Below, piece by piece: positions 1 through 9,509 of a stretch of 64,000 nucleotides of DNA (position 1 is its first letter; every line of letters begins with the position of its first letter). The notes beneath the pieces were generated by a model. That model searched no databases, was not told the DNA's origin, and saw only the letters and a list, made by a program, of their open reading frames with translations. The position numbers and the translations under genes were made by a program. This DNA is from Paenibacillus sp. NFR01 (GTDB lineage: Bacteria; Bacillota; Bacilli; Paenibacillales; Paenibacillaceae). The DNA lies in contig NZ_FOIK01000001.1 in assembly GCF_900111565.1 (NCBI RefSeq), positions 248,001 to 312,000 of the forward strand, in the 5' to 3' direction.

Positions 1-1
1 G

Positions 2-1351
2 GTGAAGCTGAAATTCAGCGTAAAGGATACCGGCATCGGCATGAGCAAGGAGACGGAGGCCAAACTGTTCCAGGCGTTCACGCAGGCGGACAGCTCAACC
101 ACCCGCAAGTTCGGCGGCACGGGACTGGGTCTTGCGATCAGCCGCAGACTGGCGGAGACGATGGGCGGAAGCATGTGGGTGGAGAGCGAGGCGGGCGTCG
201 GCAGCACGTTTTCCTTTGCCACATGGTTTGGCCTGGCACTGGAAGACGGGGTGCAGCCGAAAGCCCTTGCGGATACGGTCGGAGAGGTCGCCGTCAAAGA
301 TTACGGGCTTGCAGGCATCCGCGTTCTCCTTGCGGAAGACAACGAGATCAACCGGCAGATTGCCTGGGAGCTGCTCAGCAGCCAGGGGATGATCGTGGCC
401 ATGGCGGCCACCGGAGCGGAAGCGCTGCGCATGGTGCGGTCCATGCCGCCGGATGACCCGTATCAGCTGGTGCTGATGGATGTGCAGATGCCAGAGATGG
501 ACGGCTTCGAGGCTACCCGCAGCATCCGCGAATTTGCGCCGGATCTACCGATCCTCGCAATGACGGCGCGGACGCTGCCGGAGGAGCGGGAGCGCTGCTT
601 CGCTGCCGGAATGAACGATCATCTCTCCAAGCCGATCGATCCCGATATTCTGTTTGGAGCGATCCGCCGCTGGGCAGGAATGAACGCCGAAATGGAGCTG
701 GACCGGGTGACGGCCTATACGGGCCCTATGTTCAGCGGGCTGGATGGCATCGAAACGGCTGAAGCGCTTAGGCGTGTGGGCAATAACGCGGAGCTCTATG
801 CCTCACTGTTGATCAAATATGCGGAGAACCAGCAGGAGACGGTGCAGCGGCTGCAGGAAAAGATCGAACAAGGCGATTACGGGGCAGCGGAACGTCTGGC
901 GCATAATCTGAAGGGCGTCGCCGGCAACATCGGCGTCAAGGAAGTGCACACCCTGGCCGGCATGATCAGCGGCCTGCTTGCCGCAGACGCGCCGGGCGGC
1001 GAACTGGCGTTGCCTTTGCGCCGCCTGAAATCGGCGGTGCTGGCAAGCGCGGCGGAAATCCGCCGCAAGCTGATCGACCGCGGACCGCTGCCCGCGTCCG
1101 CCGCCTATGCCGCCGAGCTGACGCCCGAGCCGGCTTCGGTGCTGGCGGAGCCGCTGCTGCAGCTGCTGGAAGAGAGCGACAGCGAGGCGGTGGATTATTA
1201 CCGCACCATCCGCGGACGCCTCGCTTGGACGATTCAGGCACAAACGCTGCGCCGGATCGAACAGGCGCTGGATTTATTTGATTTCGACGATGCAGCCCGT
1301 ATGCTTAAAGAAGCTGTATCGGCATCCATTATGAAACAGGGGTCGATGTAA
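2..1351 (+). CDS. Hybrid sensor histidine kinase, C-terminal part (HATPase-REC-Hpt), truncated by the window edge
   Basis: The reading frame is open from the first bases, so the true start lies upstream. The visible part begins inside the HATPase_c domain, with the G1 box DTGIG and the G2 box [10 protein letters not shown] (about residues 1-75). A receiver domain follows (about 105-222) with the acidic pair AEDN, phospho-acceptor Asp in LVLMDVQMP and the conserved Lys in LSKPID. An Hpt domain comes next (about 255-345), with the phosphorylatable His in AHNLKG. This is the usual order of a multistep phosphorelay kinase. The gene ends one base before the REC-HD-GYP gene, so the two are probably co-transcribed and the Hpt may pass phosphate to that receiver. 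The input domains are not visible. Confidence 0.93.
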   Translation: MKLKFSVKDTGIGMSKETEAKLFQAFTQADSSTTRKFGGTGLGLAISRRLAETMGGSMWVESEAGVGSTFSFATWFGLALEDGVQPKALADTVGEVAVKDYGLAGIRVLLAEDNEINRQIAWELLSSQGMIVAMAATGAEALRMVRSMPPDDPYQLVLMDVQMPEMDGFEATRSIREFAPDLPILAMTARTLPEERERCFAAGMNDHLSKPIDPDILFGAIRRWAGMNAEMELDRVTAYTGPMFSGLDGIETAEALRRVGNNAELYASLLIKYAENQQETVQRLQEKIEQGDYGAAERLAHNLKGVAGNIGVKEVHTLAGMISGLLAADAPGGELALPLRRLKSAVLASAAEIRRKLIDRGPLPASAAYAAELTPEPASVLAEPLLQLLEESDSEAVDYYRTIRGRLAWTIQAQTLRRIEQALDLFDFDDAARMLKEAVSASIMKQGSM

Positions 1352-1352
1352 T

Positions 1353-2462
1353 ATGATGAAGTCCAGGCCCGTCATTCTCGTCGTTGATGATACGCCCGAC
1401 AATATCACGCTGCTTAGCGGACTATTAAAAGAACAATACAAAGTAAAAGTGGCAACGAGCGGGGAAAAGGCATTGCAGCTCGCCTCCGCAGCGCCGCCCG
1501 ATCTCATTCTGCTCGACATTATGATGCCGGGCATGGACGGATACGAGACCTGCCGCCGCCTGAAGGCGGATGAAGCGCTGGTGGATATCCCGGTTATTTT
1601 CCTGACGGCCCGGGAAGAGGTGGAAGAGGAGAACAAGGCGTTCGAAGCCGGTGCGGTGGACTATATCATCAAGCCGATCAGCGCGCCTGTGCTGCTGTCC
1701 CGCGTGCGGACCCATGTGATGCTGAAACGCTCGAAGGATCTGCTGGCCGACAAAAACCAGTCGCTTGAAGCCGAAATCTCCCGCCGGATCCGGGAAATCT
1801 CGCAGATTCAGGAAGTGTCCGTCATGGCGATGGCGGCGCTTGCCGAAATGCGCGATCCGGAAACGGGCAATCATATTCAGCGGACCAAGTTGTACGTGGA
1901 GGAACTCGCCGTCCAGCTTGGCAAGGCAGGTTATTATCCGGGTGTGCTTAATGCGGAAAATATTAACCTGATCGTGCTCTCCGCCCCGCTGCATGACATC
2001 GGTAAGGTCGGCATTCCCGATCATATCCTGCTCAAGCCGGGACCGCTTACGCCAGAGGAGTTCGAGGTCATGAAGACTCACACCACGCTCGGGCGTGAGG
2101 CGGTGCTGCGGGCGGAGCAGCTGATGGACAAGCCGGAGACGTTTCTTCGTTTCGCCCGGGAGATCGTGTATTCCCATCATGAAAAATGGAACGGGACCGG
2201 CTATCCCCAGGGGCTGGCCGGGAACAGCATCCCGCTGTCGGCCAGGCTGATGGCGGTGGCGGATGTGTACGACGCCTTAACCAGCCGCAGGGTGTACAAG
2301 GAAGCGATGAGCCATGAGCAGGCCGTGAACATCATTATTCAGGATGCCGGCAAACATTTCGATCCGGAAATCGTGAAGATTTTCATGGAATGCAAGGACA
2401 AATTCAAAGAAATCTCCATGGAATTCGCCAGCGAGCACAGCCTGCAGGAGACCTGGATATAA
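1353..2462 (+). CDS. Response regulator with HD-GYP output domain (probable cyclic-di-GMP phosphodiesterase)
   Basis: 369 residues. An N-terminal receiver domain (about 5-120) has VVDD, phospho-acceptor Asp in LILLDIMMPGMDG and conserved Lys in IIKPIS. A short coiled linker (about 125-150) leads to an HD-GYP domain. The HD motif is in LHDIGKVGIPD (about residue 213), followed by a second metal-binding HH in YSHHEKWNGTGYP, where GTGYP is the GYP signature. HD-GYP proteins hydrolyse cyclic-di-GMP. The complete set of metal ligands suggests an active enzyme, but activity is inferred. It lies immediately after the hybrid kinase gene, which suggests kinase control of cyclic-di-GMP breakdown. Confidence 0.93.
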   Translation: MMKSRPVILVVDDTPDNITLLSGLLKEQYKVKVATSGEKALQLASAAPPDLILLDIMMPGMDGYETCRRLKADEALVDIPVIFLTAREEVEEENKAFEAGAVDYIIKPISAPVLLSRVRTHVMLKRSKDLLADKNQSLEAEISRRIREISQIQEVSVMAMAALAEMRDPETGNHIQRTKLYVEELAVQLGKAGYYPGVLNAENINLIVLSAPLHDIGKVGIPDHILLKPGPLTPEEFEVMKTHTTLGREAVLRAEQLMDKPETFLRFAREIVYSHHEKWNGTGYPQGLAGNSIPLSARLMAVADVYDALTSRRVYKEAMSHEQAVNIIIQDAGKHFDPEIVKIFMECKDKFKEISMEFASEHSLQETWI

Positions 2463-2471
2463 CCGCACAGA

Positions 2472-2515
2472 GACAGGGCCTTTCTCCCGTAGAGGAGAAA
2501 GGCCCTGTCGGTTTC
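2472..2515. terminator. Bidirectional intrinsic terminator
   Basis: A perfect 16-bp inverted repeat (2472-2487 and 2494-2509) with a 6-nt loop sits between the convergent HD-GYP and glycosyltransferase genes. The U-tract is short, but the stem is very stable and could serve both genes. Confidence 0.8.
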
Positions 2516-2538
2516 TGCGGCTGTGCGCTGCGCGGTGT

Positions 2539-3696
2539 TTACGCGGTAGTGTAGATGCCGGCGGCAGCCAGTGCGCGCCGCTGCTCGATGGCCTTGGCGT
2601 AATCTTCGATCAGCTTATCGAAGATGAGCTCCCAGGAGCGCGTCAGCGCCGCGCGGCGCCCTTCCTGCCCCATCGCCGCAAGACTGTCTGCTTGCGGCAC
2701 AAGCCGGGCCAGCGTATCGGCCAGCTGGCCCGGCTGATGGGGCTCGAACAAACGGCCGGTCACGCCGGAGACCACGAGATCCTTGGAGCCGCCGGCATTT
2801 GCGGCAATGACGGGCAGGCCGGAAGCCATTGCTTCCAGCACGACATTGCCAAACGTTTCCGTGGCCGACGGAAACACGAAGGCATCGGCGGAGGCATACA
2901 GCTCCGCCAGCTCTTCGCCGTGCTTGTAGCCGGTGAAGATGACGTTCTCCGGCGCAAGCGTGCGCAGCTCGGGCAGCTGCGGGCCGTCGCCCACCACCAG
3001 CAGCTGCACGGCTCCGCTGACGGAGTCGGGCAGAAGGCGCATCGCCTCCATCAGGGTGACGAGGTCTTTTTCCGGAGCGATCCGGCCGACATAGAGCAGC
3101 AGCACCGGCGCCGTAATGCCGTAGCGGTCCCGGACCTCATCCGTCCGTTTGTCCGGCGTATACAGCCCGCAGTCCACGCCGCGCGACCAGATGCCGAGCC
3201 TTGAGAAGCCTTGCGCACGCAAGCAGTCCACCGTCTCCTGGGAAGGAGCCAGAATCGCGTCGCAGGAGCGGTGGAACCATTTCATATATTTCCAGTATAG
3301 CGGGACGATCGCCTTCATCCGGTAATATTCAAGGTAACGGTCAAAATGGGTATGGTAGGAAGCGATATGCGGAAGATTGTGTTTGTGGGCGTACCGCAGC
3401 CCGCTGAGGCCGACATTGAACGGTGTGGCCAGATGAAGAAGATCGGGCTGGAATGCATTCAGCTCATTCCGGATCGTCATCAGCGGCAGCGCCAGCCGGC
3501 ATTCGGGATACAGGAAAAACGGAATGCTGGTGATCGGCCGCACGGGATCGGCATGGAACTGTTCCGGGGTGGATTTCGGCGTAAACAATAGATGCTCGAT
3601 GCCCCGGCGGCGCAAATGCCCGGTAAGCCGGTGGAGCGTACGGGCCACCCCATTGGTTTGCGGAAGATAGGTATCGGTAAATAAAGCAATACGCAT
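2539..3696 (-). CDS. Glycosyltransferase family 4 protein
   Basis: 385 residues from the ATG at 3696, which has GGGAGGG just upstream. The frame stays open further upstream, but MRIALFTDTYLPQTNG is the typical GT4 N-terminus. The GT-B fold is recognisable: the N-terminal glycine/Asn loop TNGVART, HTHFDRY in the acceptor-side domain, a C-terminal nucleotide-sugar domain starting near LLYVGRIAPEKD, and the donor-binding motif ATETFGNVVLEAMASGLPV containing the E-x7-E pair. This subfamily includes GDP-mannose-dependent alpha-mannosyltransferases acting on lipids or polysaccharides. Donor and acceptor cannot be fixed from sequence. It is monocistronic and convergent with the HD-GYP gene. Confidence 0.88.
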   Translation of the reverse strand: MRIALFTDTYLPQTNGVARTLHRLTGHLRRRGIEHLLFTPKSTPEQFHADPVRPITSIPFFLYPECRLALPLMTIRNELNAFQPDLLHLATPFNVGLSGLRYAHKHNLPHIASYHTHFDRYLEYYRMKAIVPLYWKYMKWFHRSCDAILAPSQETVDCLRAQGFSRLGIWSRGVDCGLYTPDKRTDEVRDRYGITAPVLLLYVGRIAPEKDLVTLMEAMRLLPDSVSGAVQLLVVGDGPQLPELRTLAPENVIFTGYKHGEELAELYASADAFVFPSATETFGNVVLEAMASGLPVIAANAGGSKDLVVSGVTGRLFEPHQPGQLADTLARLVPQADSLAAMGQEGRRAALTRSWELIFDKLIEDYAKAIEQRRALAAAGIYTTA

Positions 3697-3968
3697 GGTT
3701 AACCCTCCCAGATCATATCGTTTGCCAACAGCATACCAAGCCAATATTCGAAGGGCGTTAACGAAATGTTAAGTCCCTGCGCAATCCTTGTTATGCGAAC
3801 CCCTGTTATATGGATATGTCGCATGAATTAGACAATGACCACTGAAAATGTCCGGTGGATGTTAACATTTTCGCGGGTAAATTCTTTACGCTCCGAAAAC
3901 AAAATGTTCGAGAGCATTTAATATCCAACCTCTACACTGATACTAATGTAGAGGAATGATATGGAAGG

Positions 3969-6002
3969 ATGATCTCTTTGAACACTCGTTCGCTGAAGCT
4001 AAGACCGGTGCATCTCTCGATGAAATGGAAGCTTATACTTGTATTCGCCGCCGTGACATTGACGTTTCTGGGTGTAGCCGTGTATCAGGGACATAAAATC
4101 AATAAAGTCGAAGGCTCGATGGTCACGCAAAAAAGCGAAATGGAGAAACAAATCACCGTCTCCATCATTACCCAGATGCTGCAGGAGCTTAACCGGCTGG
4201 AGACTTCGCTCGCGGAATCAAGCGATCTGGAAATTGCCGATACGATCCGGGGCAAGCAGACGGAACTGGAAGCGCAGCTGTCGAAAGTGGAGTTTGCCGA
4301 AGGAACGCCGGCAGGCGAGAAACTGCAAACGCTGCATACCGAGCTGGGACAATATAATGATCTGGTAGACCAGCTGGAAACGACGATGCAGGACGAATCG
4401 CTCGACCCGCTGACGGTGCTGGAGAAAATCGACGATATCCATACGCAGGCGCTGGCGGTAAATGCAAATCTGCTGGAGACGAACGCCTTTCTGTATCATT
4501 CGGCGGCGGATAATGCGGAGATTGCCGAAACCCATTCCTTCAGCCTGCTGGATCAGACTGTTTCGATCGTCGGCTATGCAGCCGGGGGCGTCTTTTTATT
4601 TACATTGATCCTGGCGAGTCTGCTGATCCGTTCGTTCTTAAGCCCGGTTTCGAAATTGCAGGCCGCGCTGCGGCGCATGGCCGACGGTGATCTCAGCCAC
4701 CAGATCAACTCGCCGTACAATGATGAATTGGGCCGGCTCAGCGCCCACTTCGACCATATGGCTTCCCGCGTGCGGGACATGCTCCGGCAGACGCTTGCCG
4801 TGGCATCATCGCTGGCGGATTATTCCCATTCGTTCAAGCAGTCTTCCACCGTTACGGCGCATACCAACCAGGATATCGTCAAAACCATTCAGGAGATCTC
4901 GCTCGGGGCGGACCAGCAGGCAGTCCAATCGGAGCACAGCACGCAGCTGCTGCAGGAGCTGGAGCAGCAGGTGGACGAAATCATTTGCCGCACCGATGAC
5001 ATGCTGGCTACCAGCGAAAGTGCAAATCTCAATGCGCGCAAAGGCGCGGAGATGGTGACGGCGCTGCGTGACGTATCGGAGCATTCGCGCGGCTCCATCG
5101 GAAAAGTGTATCAGGCGCTGGAGAAGCTGGTGCATAAAACGGGTGATATTTCCCGGATCAGCGGCTCGATTACGGAGATTTCCAAGCAGACGAATATTTT
5201 GTCGCTGAATGCGGCCATCGAGGCGGCCCGGGCCGGCGCTGCGGGCAGAGGATTTGGCGTAATCGCCGACGAAGTGCGGCATCTCTCGGAGCAAACCAAT
5301 GAATCTTCCATACATATCAGCACAATCATTGCCGAGTTACAGGAGAGCATGACAGAATTCCAGAATCATATGCTGGAAACCAAACAAAACCTGGAGGCGC
5401 AGGACCACCAGGTCGAAGAAACGCTAGCTTCGTTCCAGGCGATTGACGGTTCGATTACCGGCATCAGCCTGCAAATCGGGCAAATTCACGAAAAGGTGGA
5501 GAATACCCGCCGGATCAACACCCGACTAGCCGAATCTGTACATTCCGTGGCTGCGGTCGCGGAACAGACGGCGGCCGGCGTTCAGGAAGTGAACGCCTCC
5601 AGCACGCAGCAGGATAAGGCCATCCATGATATCGCCCGTCAGGCGGTAGAAATCTATGATATTTCGCAGCGGCTGTTCGGCGAGATCAGTGCGTTCAAGA
5701 TTGAAGAGGGCGAAAATCCGGACTCGGCGGGAACGCCGGAAGCTGAGGGCGCAGCGGTTGCTCTCCCGGCTTCGGAGCCAAAGCGGGAAAAGCTCCCTGA
5801 GCTGCAGCTGTACACGGAAACAAAGCCGGCGGCTGACACAGCCGCCGGCCCGGAAGTCAAACATGATCTGATCGCCAAGCTCCGCCGGAAGGCTGAAGCT
5901 ACACAGAAGCTTGAAGCGGACCCTGTAGACCTTCAAACGCTGGAACCGGCGGAGGTTAAAGAGACAGAGCCGGTGCGGGAATTAGTCGGCGCGGCGGATT
6001 GA
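3969..6002 (+). CDS. Methyl-accepting chemotaxis protein
   Basis: 677 residues. One transmembrane helix lies at about 20-38, then an extracytoplasmic helical sensor (about 40-195, Gln/Glu/Leu rich, probably a four-helix bundle), a second TM helix (about 198-220), HAMP (about 220-275), and a long MCP signalling coiled coil. The conserved hairpin tip is near residue 403-440 ([17 protein letters not shown]). A Glu/Pro-rich tail of about 90 residues follows. GGAAGG directly abuts the ATG at 3969, so the TTG at 3978, with SD spacing of about 8 nt, may be the real start. No chemotaxis operon is adjacent. The ligand is unknown. Confidence 0.92.
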   Translation: MISLNTRSLKLRPVHLSMKWKLILVFAAVTLTFLGVAVYQGHKINKVEGSMVTQKSEMEKQITVSIITQMLQELNRLETSLAESSDLEIADTIRGKQTELEAQLSKVEFAEGTPAGEKLQTLHTELGQYNDLVDQLETTMQDESLDPLTVLEKIDDIHTQALAVNANLLETNAFLYHSAADNAEIAETHSFSLLDQTVSIVGYAAGGVFLFTLILASLLIRSFLSPVSKLQAALRRMADGDLSHQINSPYNDELGRLSAHFDHMASRVRDMLRQTLAVASSLADYSHSFKQSSTVTAHTNQDIVKTIQEISLGADQQAVQSEHSTQLLQELEQQVDEIICRTDDMLATSESANLNARKGAEMVTALRDVSEHSRGSIGKVYQALEKLVHKTGDISRISGSITEISKQTNILSLNAAIEAARAGAAGRGFGVIADEVRHLSEQTNESSIHISTIIAELQESMTEFQNHMLETKQNLEAQDHQVEETLASFQAIDGSITGISLQIGQIHEKVENTRRINTRLAESVHSVAAVAEQTAAGVQEVNASSTQQDKAIHDIARQAVEIYDISQRLFGEISAFKIEEGENPDSAGTPEAEGAAVALPASEPKREKLPELQLYTETKPAADTAAGPEVKHDLIAKLRRKAEATQKLEADPVDLQTLEPAEVKETEPVRELVGAAD

Positions 6003-6875
6003 GACGGCAAGCCGGGCAATCAGCTCCGGCAACCAGTCGGATAAGGCAAGGAACGGAAGGCCCGCTTCGCGGGCCTTTTTGGTGTCCATAAACCAGGACT
6101 CCCCGATGCCGAACGGCGACATATCCTTATCCGCTGCACTGGTTTGAATATTTGCCGTTTGACCAGTGCCCGCTTCAATCAAGGTGATGATTTCTCCGAT
6201 GGAGATCGTGCCGTCCGAACAGGCATTCACCGGCCCGGTCAATGTCGAATATCCGAGCCGGTACAGAAATTCGGCTGCTTCGTCGGAGCGGATAAAGCAA
6301 ATGAGCGCATCCGGATTCGGTACGCCGAGGGGTTGGCCCTGCTGCACATGCTCGATATGGAAATGCAGCCTGCGCGTGTAATCATCGGTTCCGAGCACGA
6401 TTGGAAACCGCACGGCTGCGGCAGGGAACGCCGTCTGGGTCAGCAGAATAGCTTCGGCCAGCCTTTTTCCCTCCTGATAGCTAACGGACTCACGGGCACC
6501 GAAGGAAAGCGGATACGTGTACGGATCAAAATCAGCTTCGGCCAAGGGCTCCGGCTGCGGGTCGTATACGGACAAACTGGAGGTGAGGATGTACCGTCCG
6601 GCCTTTCCGGCGAAGAGGTCTGCCGCAGCCCGCGCTTCATCCGGGGAATAACAAATATTATCGTAGACGACATCCCACTGCTTGCCTTGTACGGCTTCGG
6701 CCAGCGCCGCCGAATCCGCGCGGTCGGCTTGCAGGCGCTTTACCCGGTCGCCGAATTCATCCGCCGCCTGGCCCCGGGTCAGGATTGTCACCTGTGTCTC
6801 TTGGTCCTCAAGCAGCCGCTCGACCAGCCGTTTTCCGAAAAACCGTGTTCCGCCAAGGATAAGTATCTCGCGCAT
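5982..6875 (-). CDS. NAD(P)-dependent epimerase/dehydratase family protein (extended/atypical SDR)
   Basis: 297 residues. The N-terminal Rossmann motif is [12 protein letters not shown], a G-x-x-x-F-x-G nucleotide-binding loop typical of the epimerase group. An acidic/Arg segment (LTRG) follows beta-2. The usual YxxxK pair appears as Y-QEGK ([10 protein letters not shown]). The start has AAGGAGATGATTGG upstream, a good ribosome binding site. The 3' end overlaps the convergent chemoreceptor gene by 21 bp. The substrate is not recognisable. It is probably a sugar-nucleotide or similar oxidoreductase. Confidence 0.85.
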   Translation of the reverse strand: MREILILGGTRFFGKRLVERLLEDQETQVTILTRGQAADEFGDRVKRLQADRADSAALAEAVQGKQWDVVYDNICYSPDEARAAADLFAGKAGRYILTSSLSVYDPQPEPLAEADFDPYTYPLSFGARESVSYQEGKRLAEAILLTQTAFPAAAVRFPIVLGTDDYTRRLHFHIEHVQQGQPLGVPNPDALICFIRSDEAAEFLYRLGYSTLTGPVNACSDGTISIGEIITLIEAGTGQTANIQTSAADKDMSPFGIGESWFMDTKKAREAGLPFLALSDWLPELIARLAVSIRRAD

Positions 6876-7047
6876 CCAATCATCTCCTTAATTGTATTCG
6901 TTACCTTATAAAGTGTAGCTGGACTTGTGCACTGGTTGTCAATGCGCGCGACTTGGCCCAATTTCAAAACGAACCGGTGCTTTCCGGTGATTTTATGCCG
7001 TGATTAGCGGGAAATCATCCCGGCTTACACCCGAGATTTTGCCGGGC

Positions 7048-7084
7048 TTCGATATGGCGGCATGTTTTACGCCGCCATATCGAA
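7048..7084. terminator. Perfect hairpin spanning the stop codon of the ECF sigma gene
   Basis: A perfect 14-bp inverted repeat (7048-7061 and 7071-7084) encloses a 9-nt loop. The stop codon of the leftward sigma gene (7067-7069) lies in the loop, so the last codons are part of the stem. There is no long U-tract. It may act as a terminator or a 3' stability element. Confidence 0.55.
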
Positions 7085-7843
7085 GGCGGTATGCCCGCCG
7101 CGGCCGAAAGCGCATGACGGGCTTTTGCCGGCGGCATCGGCCAGCGCCCGGCGGCGCGGCCGCTGGAGCAACGCGGGCTGGCCCGCCGTGGTCATGGCGA
7201 GCGCTGCGGCAGGCTCCTGCCGCAGCAGCTCCAGCATGACCGGCACCTGGCCGGCCGCGTAAGCCTGCGCCAGCGCGCGCAGCAGCCGGCGCTGATCCGG
7301 CCCGGCCGGAGCCGCCGGGCCGCCATCGTGCGCGAGCTCCTCGCGCACGGCGGCAAGGGCCTGCCGCGCGCGGTGCAGCGCGGCTTTGACCGCGCCTTCG
7401 CTGATCGCGAGCAGGCGCGCCGTCTCCTTCGCGCTGTAGTCCAGCACATCGCGAAGGATAAACACCGCGCGCTGCGGCGGCGAAAGATGCCGCAGCAAGC
7501 TGTGGAAGACCGGCTCCAGCTCCGCCGGCCGGTCATTGTCCGCCGCAAGGCTCGGCGGCGCGAGCCTTGCATAGGCGCGGCGCTCCGCGGAGCGGCGCCG
7601 CAGCCCGTCGATCCAAGCGTTCCGCGCCATACGCAGGAGCAGCGCATCGGAATATGGTGCTGCATCCGGCTGGGCGGATGCCAGTGTTTTTGCCAGAACT
7701 TCCTGCTCCAGATCCTCCGCGTCCGAACGGGAGCGGGTCAGATACAGGCAATATTTGTGCAGCGCGTCCCTTTGGCGGGCAGTCTGCATTTGATCCGCTT
7801 TCGTGCTGACGTGTGTATCCCCGTTAAAATGCATATTCGTCAT
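7067..7843 (-). CDS. ECF-type RNA polymerase sigma factor with a short C-terminal extension (ECF41/SigJ-like)
   Basis: 258 residues. Sigma-70 region 2 is at about 28-95 (DALHKYCLYLTRSRSDAEDLEQ, then LLLRMARNAWID in the -10 recognition part), and region 4 at about 115-170 (LSPPQRAVFILRDV, SAKETARLLAISEGAVKAALHRAR). The segment that follows (LLRALAQAYAAGQVPVML) resembles the start of the SnoaL-like domain that ECF41/SigJ sigma factors carry at their C-terminus. Here it stops after about 65 residues, in an Arg/Ala-rich tail. No anti-sigma gene is adjacent, which also fits ECF41. The extension is either a truncated SnoaL domain or a frameshifted one. GC is noticeably higher than in the neighbours. 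Confidence 0.85.
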   Translation of the reverse strand: MTNMHFNGDTHVSTKADQMQTARQRDALHKYCLYLTRSRSDAEDLEQEVLAKTLASAQPDAAPYSDALLLRMARNAWIDGLRRRSAERRAYARLAPPSLAADNDRPAELEPVFHSLLRHLSPPQRAVFILRDVLDYSAKETARLLAISEGAVKAALHRARQALAAVREELAHDGGPAAPAGPDQRRLLRALAQAYAAGQVPVMLELLRQEPAAALAMTTAGQPALLQRPRRRALADAAGKSPSCAFGRGGHTAFDMAA

Positions 7844-8083
7844 CGTCCCCCTCCTTGGCTCTAGTGGGTTTGTTCAAATGCTCGTTTATCTTTTCCGTCA
7901 CATCTCGGCACTGCTGCCGAAGCTCAATCACAGTCGTTCTTATCATTATATTAACGGATAAAGAAGCGTAAAAGATACGCAGGTTCGAGCTTTAGAAAAA
8001 GCGGGTAAATTCCGTATCCTTTCCGGTTGCTGAACCGTCTACAGGGTGAATTCAACATTTCCATGAGGAGGTCATCCACTGCT

Positions 8084-8671
8084 ATGAACATGAACGTCAT
8101 TCCCTATGTCATTGATCAAACCGACCGCGGGGAGCGGTCCTACGATATTTACTCCCGGCTGCTGAAAGACCGGATCGTCTTTGTCGGCGCAGCTATCGAT
8201 GATCCGCTCGCGAACAGCATCGTTGCCCAGCTCCTGTATCTGGCTGCCGAAGATCCGGAGAAAGACATTCATATGTACATTAACAGTCCCGGCGGCTCGA
8301 CGAGCGCAGGTTTCGGGATTCTCGACACGATGGCGCTGATCAAGCCGGAGGTGAGCACCATTTGCACCGGCATGGCGGCCTCTTTCGCCGCGCTGCTGCT
8401 GCTCGGCGGGGCGCCCGGCAAACGTTTCGCGCTCCCCAACAGCGAAATTATGATTCACCAGCCGCATGGCGGCGCGCAGGGGCAGGCCAGCGATATCGCC
8501 ATCAGCGCCAAACGGATTCTCCAGATCCGGGCGAAAACGGTCCAAATCACCGCCGAGCGGACGGGGCAGCCGGCAGAGAAGGTCGAGCGGGATATGGACC
8601 GCGATTATTTCATGACCGCAGAAGAAGCCAAGGACTACGGCATCATTGACCGCGTGATCACCAAGCTGTAA
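8084..8671 (+). CDS. clpP: ATP-dependent Clp protease proteolytic subunit
   Basis: 195 residues from the ATG at 8084. AGGAGG at 8066-8071 is 12 nt upstream. The open frame begins at 8027 but the extra residues are not ClpP-like. The serine protease triad is visible: Ser in [13 protein letters not shown], His in IMIHQPHGG, and Asp in [19 protein letters not shown] is also conserved. ClpP forms a tetradecameric barrel that degrades proteins unfolded by ClpX or ClpC. It is monocistronic here, without clpX next to it. The Phe after the catalytic Ser and the [11 protein letters not shown] stretch differ slightly from the housekeeping form, so it could be a paralogue. Confidence 0.95.
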   Translation: MNMNVIPYVIDQTDRGERSYDIYSRLLKDRIVFVGAAIDDPLANSIVAQLLYLAAEDPEKDIHMYINSPGGSTSAGFGILDTMALIKPEVSTICTGMAASFAALLLLGGAPGKRFALPNSEIMIHQPHGGAQGQASDIAISAKRILQIRAKTVQITAERTGQPAEKVERDMDRDYFMTAEEAKDYGIIDRVITKL

Positions 8672-8840
8672 TCTTGCGGTCATGCGGCCCTTCGCAAACG
8701 GTGTTCCCTTGACCGTGAACATCGTTCGCCGTTCCGGATATTCCGGTAACCGATCTTGAACAGGAGTCCTCTCTCTGCCGCACCGGCATGCTATAATGAA
8801 TAAAAATGCCGGACGGCAGGGATTAAAGGGGCACAAGGCC

Positions 8841-9497
8841 ATGAAGATTAAAGTGCTGATTGCGGACGATAATTCGTTTATCCGCGAGGGACTCAAAATC
8901 ATTTTGCATTCGTTTCAAGACTTCGAAGTGGTAGCTACGGCCGGGGACGGCCAGGAAGCGGTCGACTACTGTAAGGCAAATGAAGTAGACGTGGCTTTGC
9001 TGGACGTGCGGATGCCGAACATGAACGGCGTGGAAGCCGCCAAAGTCATCGCTGCCTCGACTGCAGCCAAACCGCTGATTCTCACGACCTTCGACGATGA
9101 GGAATACATTCTGGATGCCATACAGTCCGGCGTCAAAGGGTACCTCCTGAAGAACAACGACCCCGAACATATCCGCGATGCCATCAAAAGCGTGCATAGC
9201 GGCCACAATGTGCTGCAGGATGTCGCGTTCGACAAATTGAAGCATGCACTCGCCTCACAGAGCGGCTCCGCACCGGAACCCGCCGCCTCTGCCGCTATCG
9301 ATCTGGGGCCGTTTACTGAACGTGAGGTTTCGGTGATGGCGCTGATTGCCAAAGGCTACTCCAACAAAGAAATCTCCCGGGAGCTGTTTATCTCCGAAGG
9401 AACGACTGCGAACTACATCACTTCGATTCTTGGAAAAACCGGTCTGGAGCACCGTACGCAGATTGCCATCTACTATTTGACGGGCAAACTCCGTTAA
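8841..9497 (+). CDS. Response regulator, NarL/FixJ family
   Basis: 218 residues from the ATG at 8841. AAAGGGG about 10 nt upstream supports this start over the in-frame ATG at 8796. Receiver domain about 1-118: ADDN, phospho-acceptor Asp in VALLDVRMPNMNG, Thr in LILTTFDD, Lys in YLLKNND. A LuxR-type HTH follows at about 150-210 (FTEREVSVMALIAKGYSNKE, then ISEGTTANYITSI). The kinase gene starts 12 bp downstream and an ABC-2 exporter follows. The arrangement resembles B. subtilis LnrJK-LnrLMN (YfiJK-YfiLMN), where the regulator activates the exporter. Confidence 0.93.
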   Translation: MKIKVLIADDNSFIREGLKIILHSFQDFEVVATAGDGQEAVDYCKANEVDVALLDVRMPNMNGVEAAKVIAASTAAKPLILTTFDDEEYILDAIQSGVKGYLLKNNDPEHIRDAIKSVHSGHNVLQDVAFDKLKHALASQSGSAPEPAASAAIDLGPFTEREVSVMALIAKGYSNKEISRELFISEGTTANYITSILGKTGLEHRTQIAIYYLTGKLR

Positions 9498-9509
9498 GGA
9501 AGGGATGGC

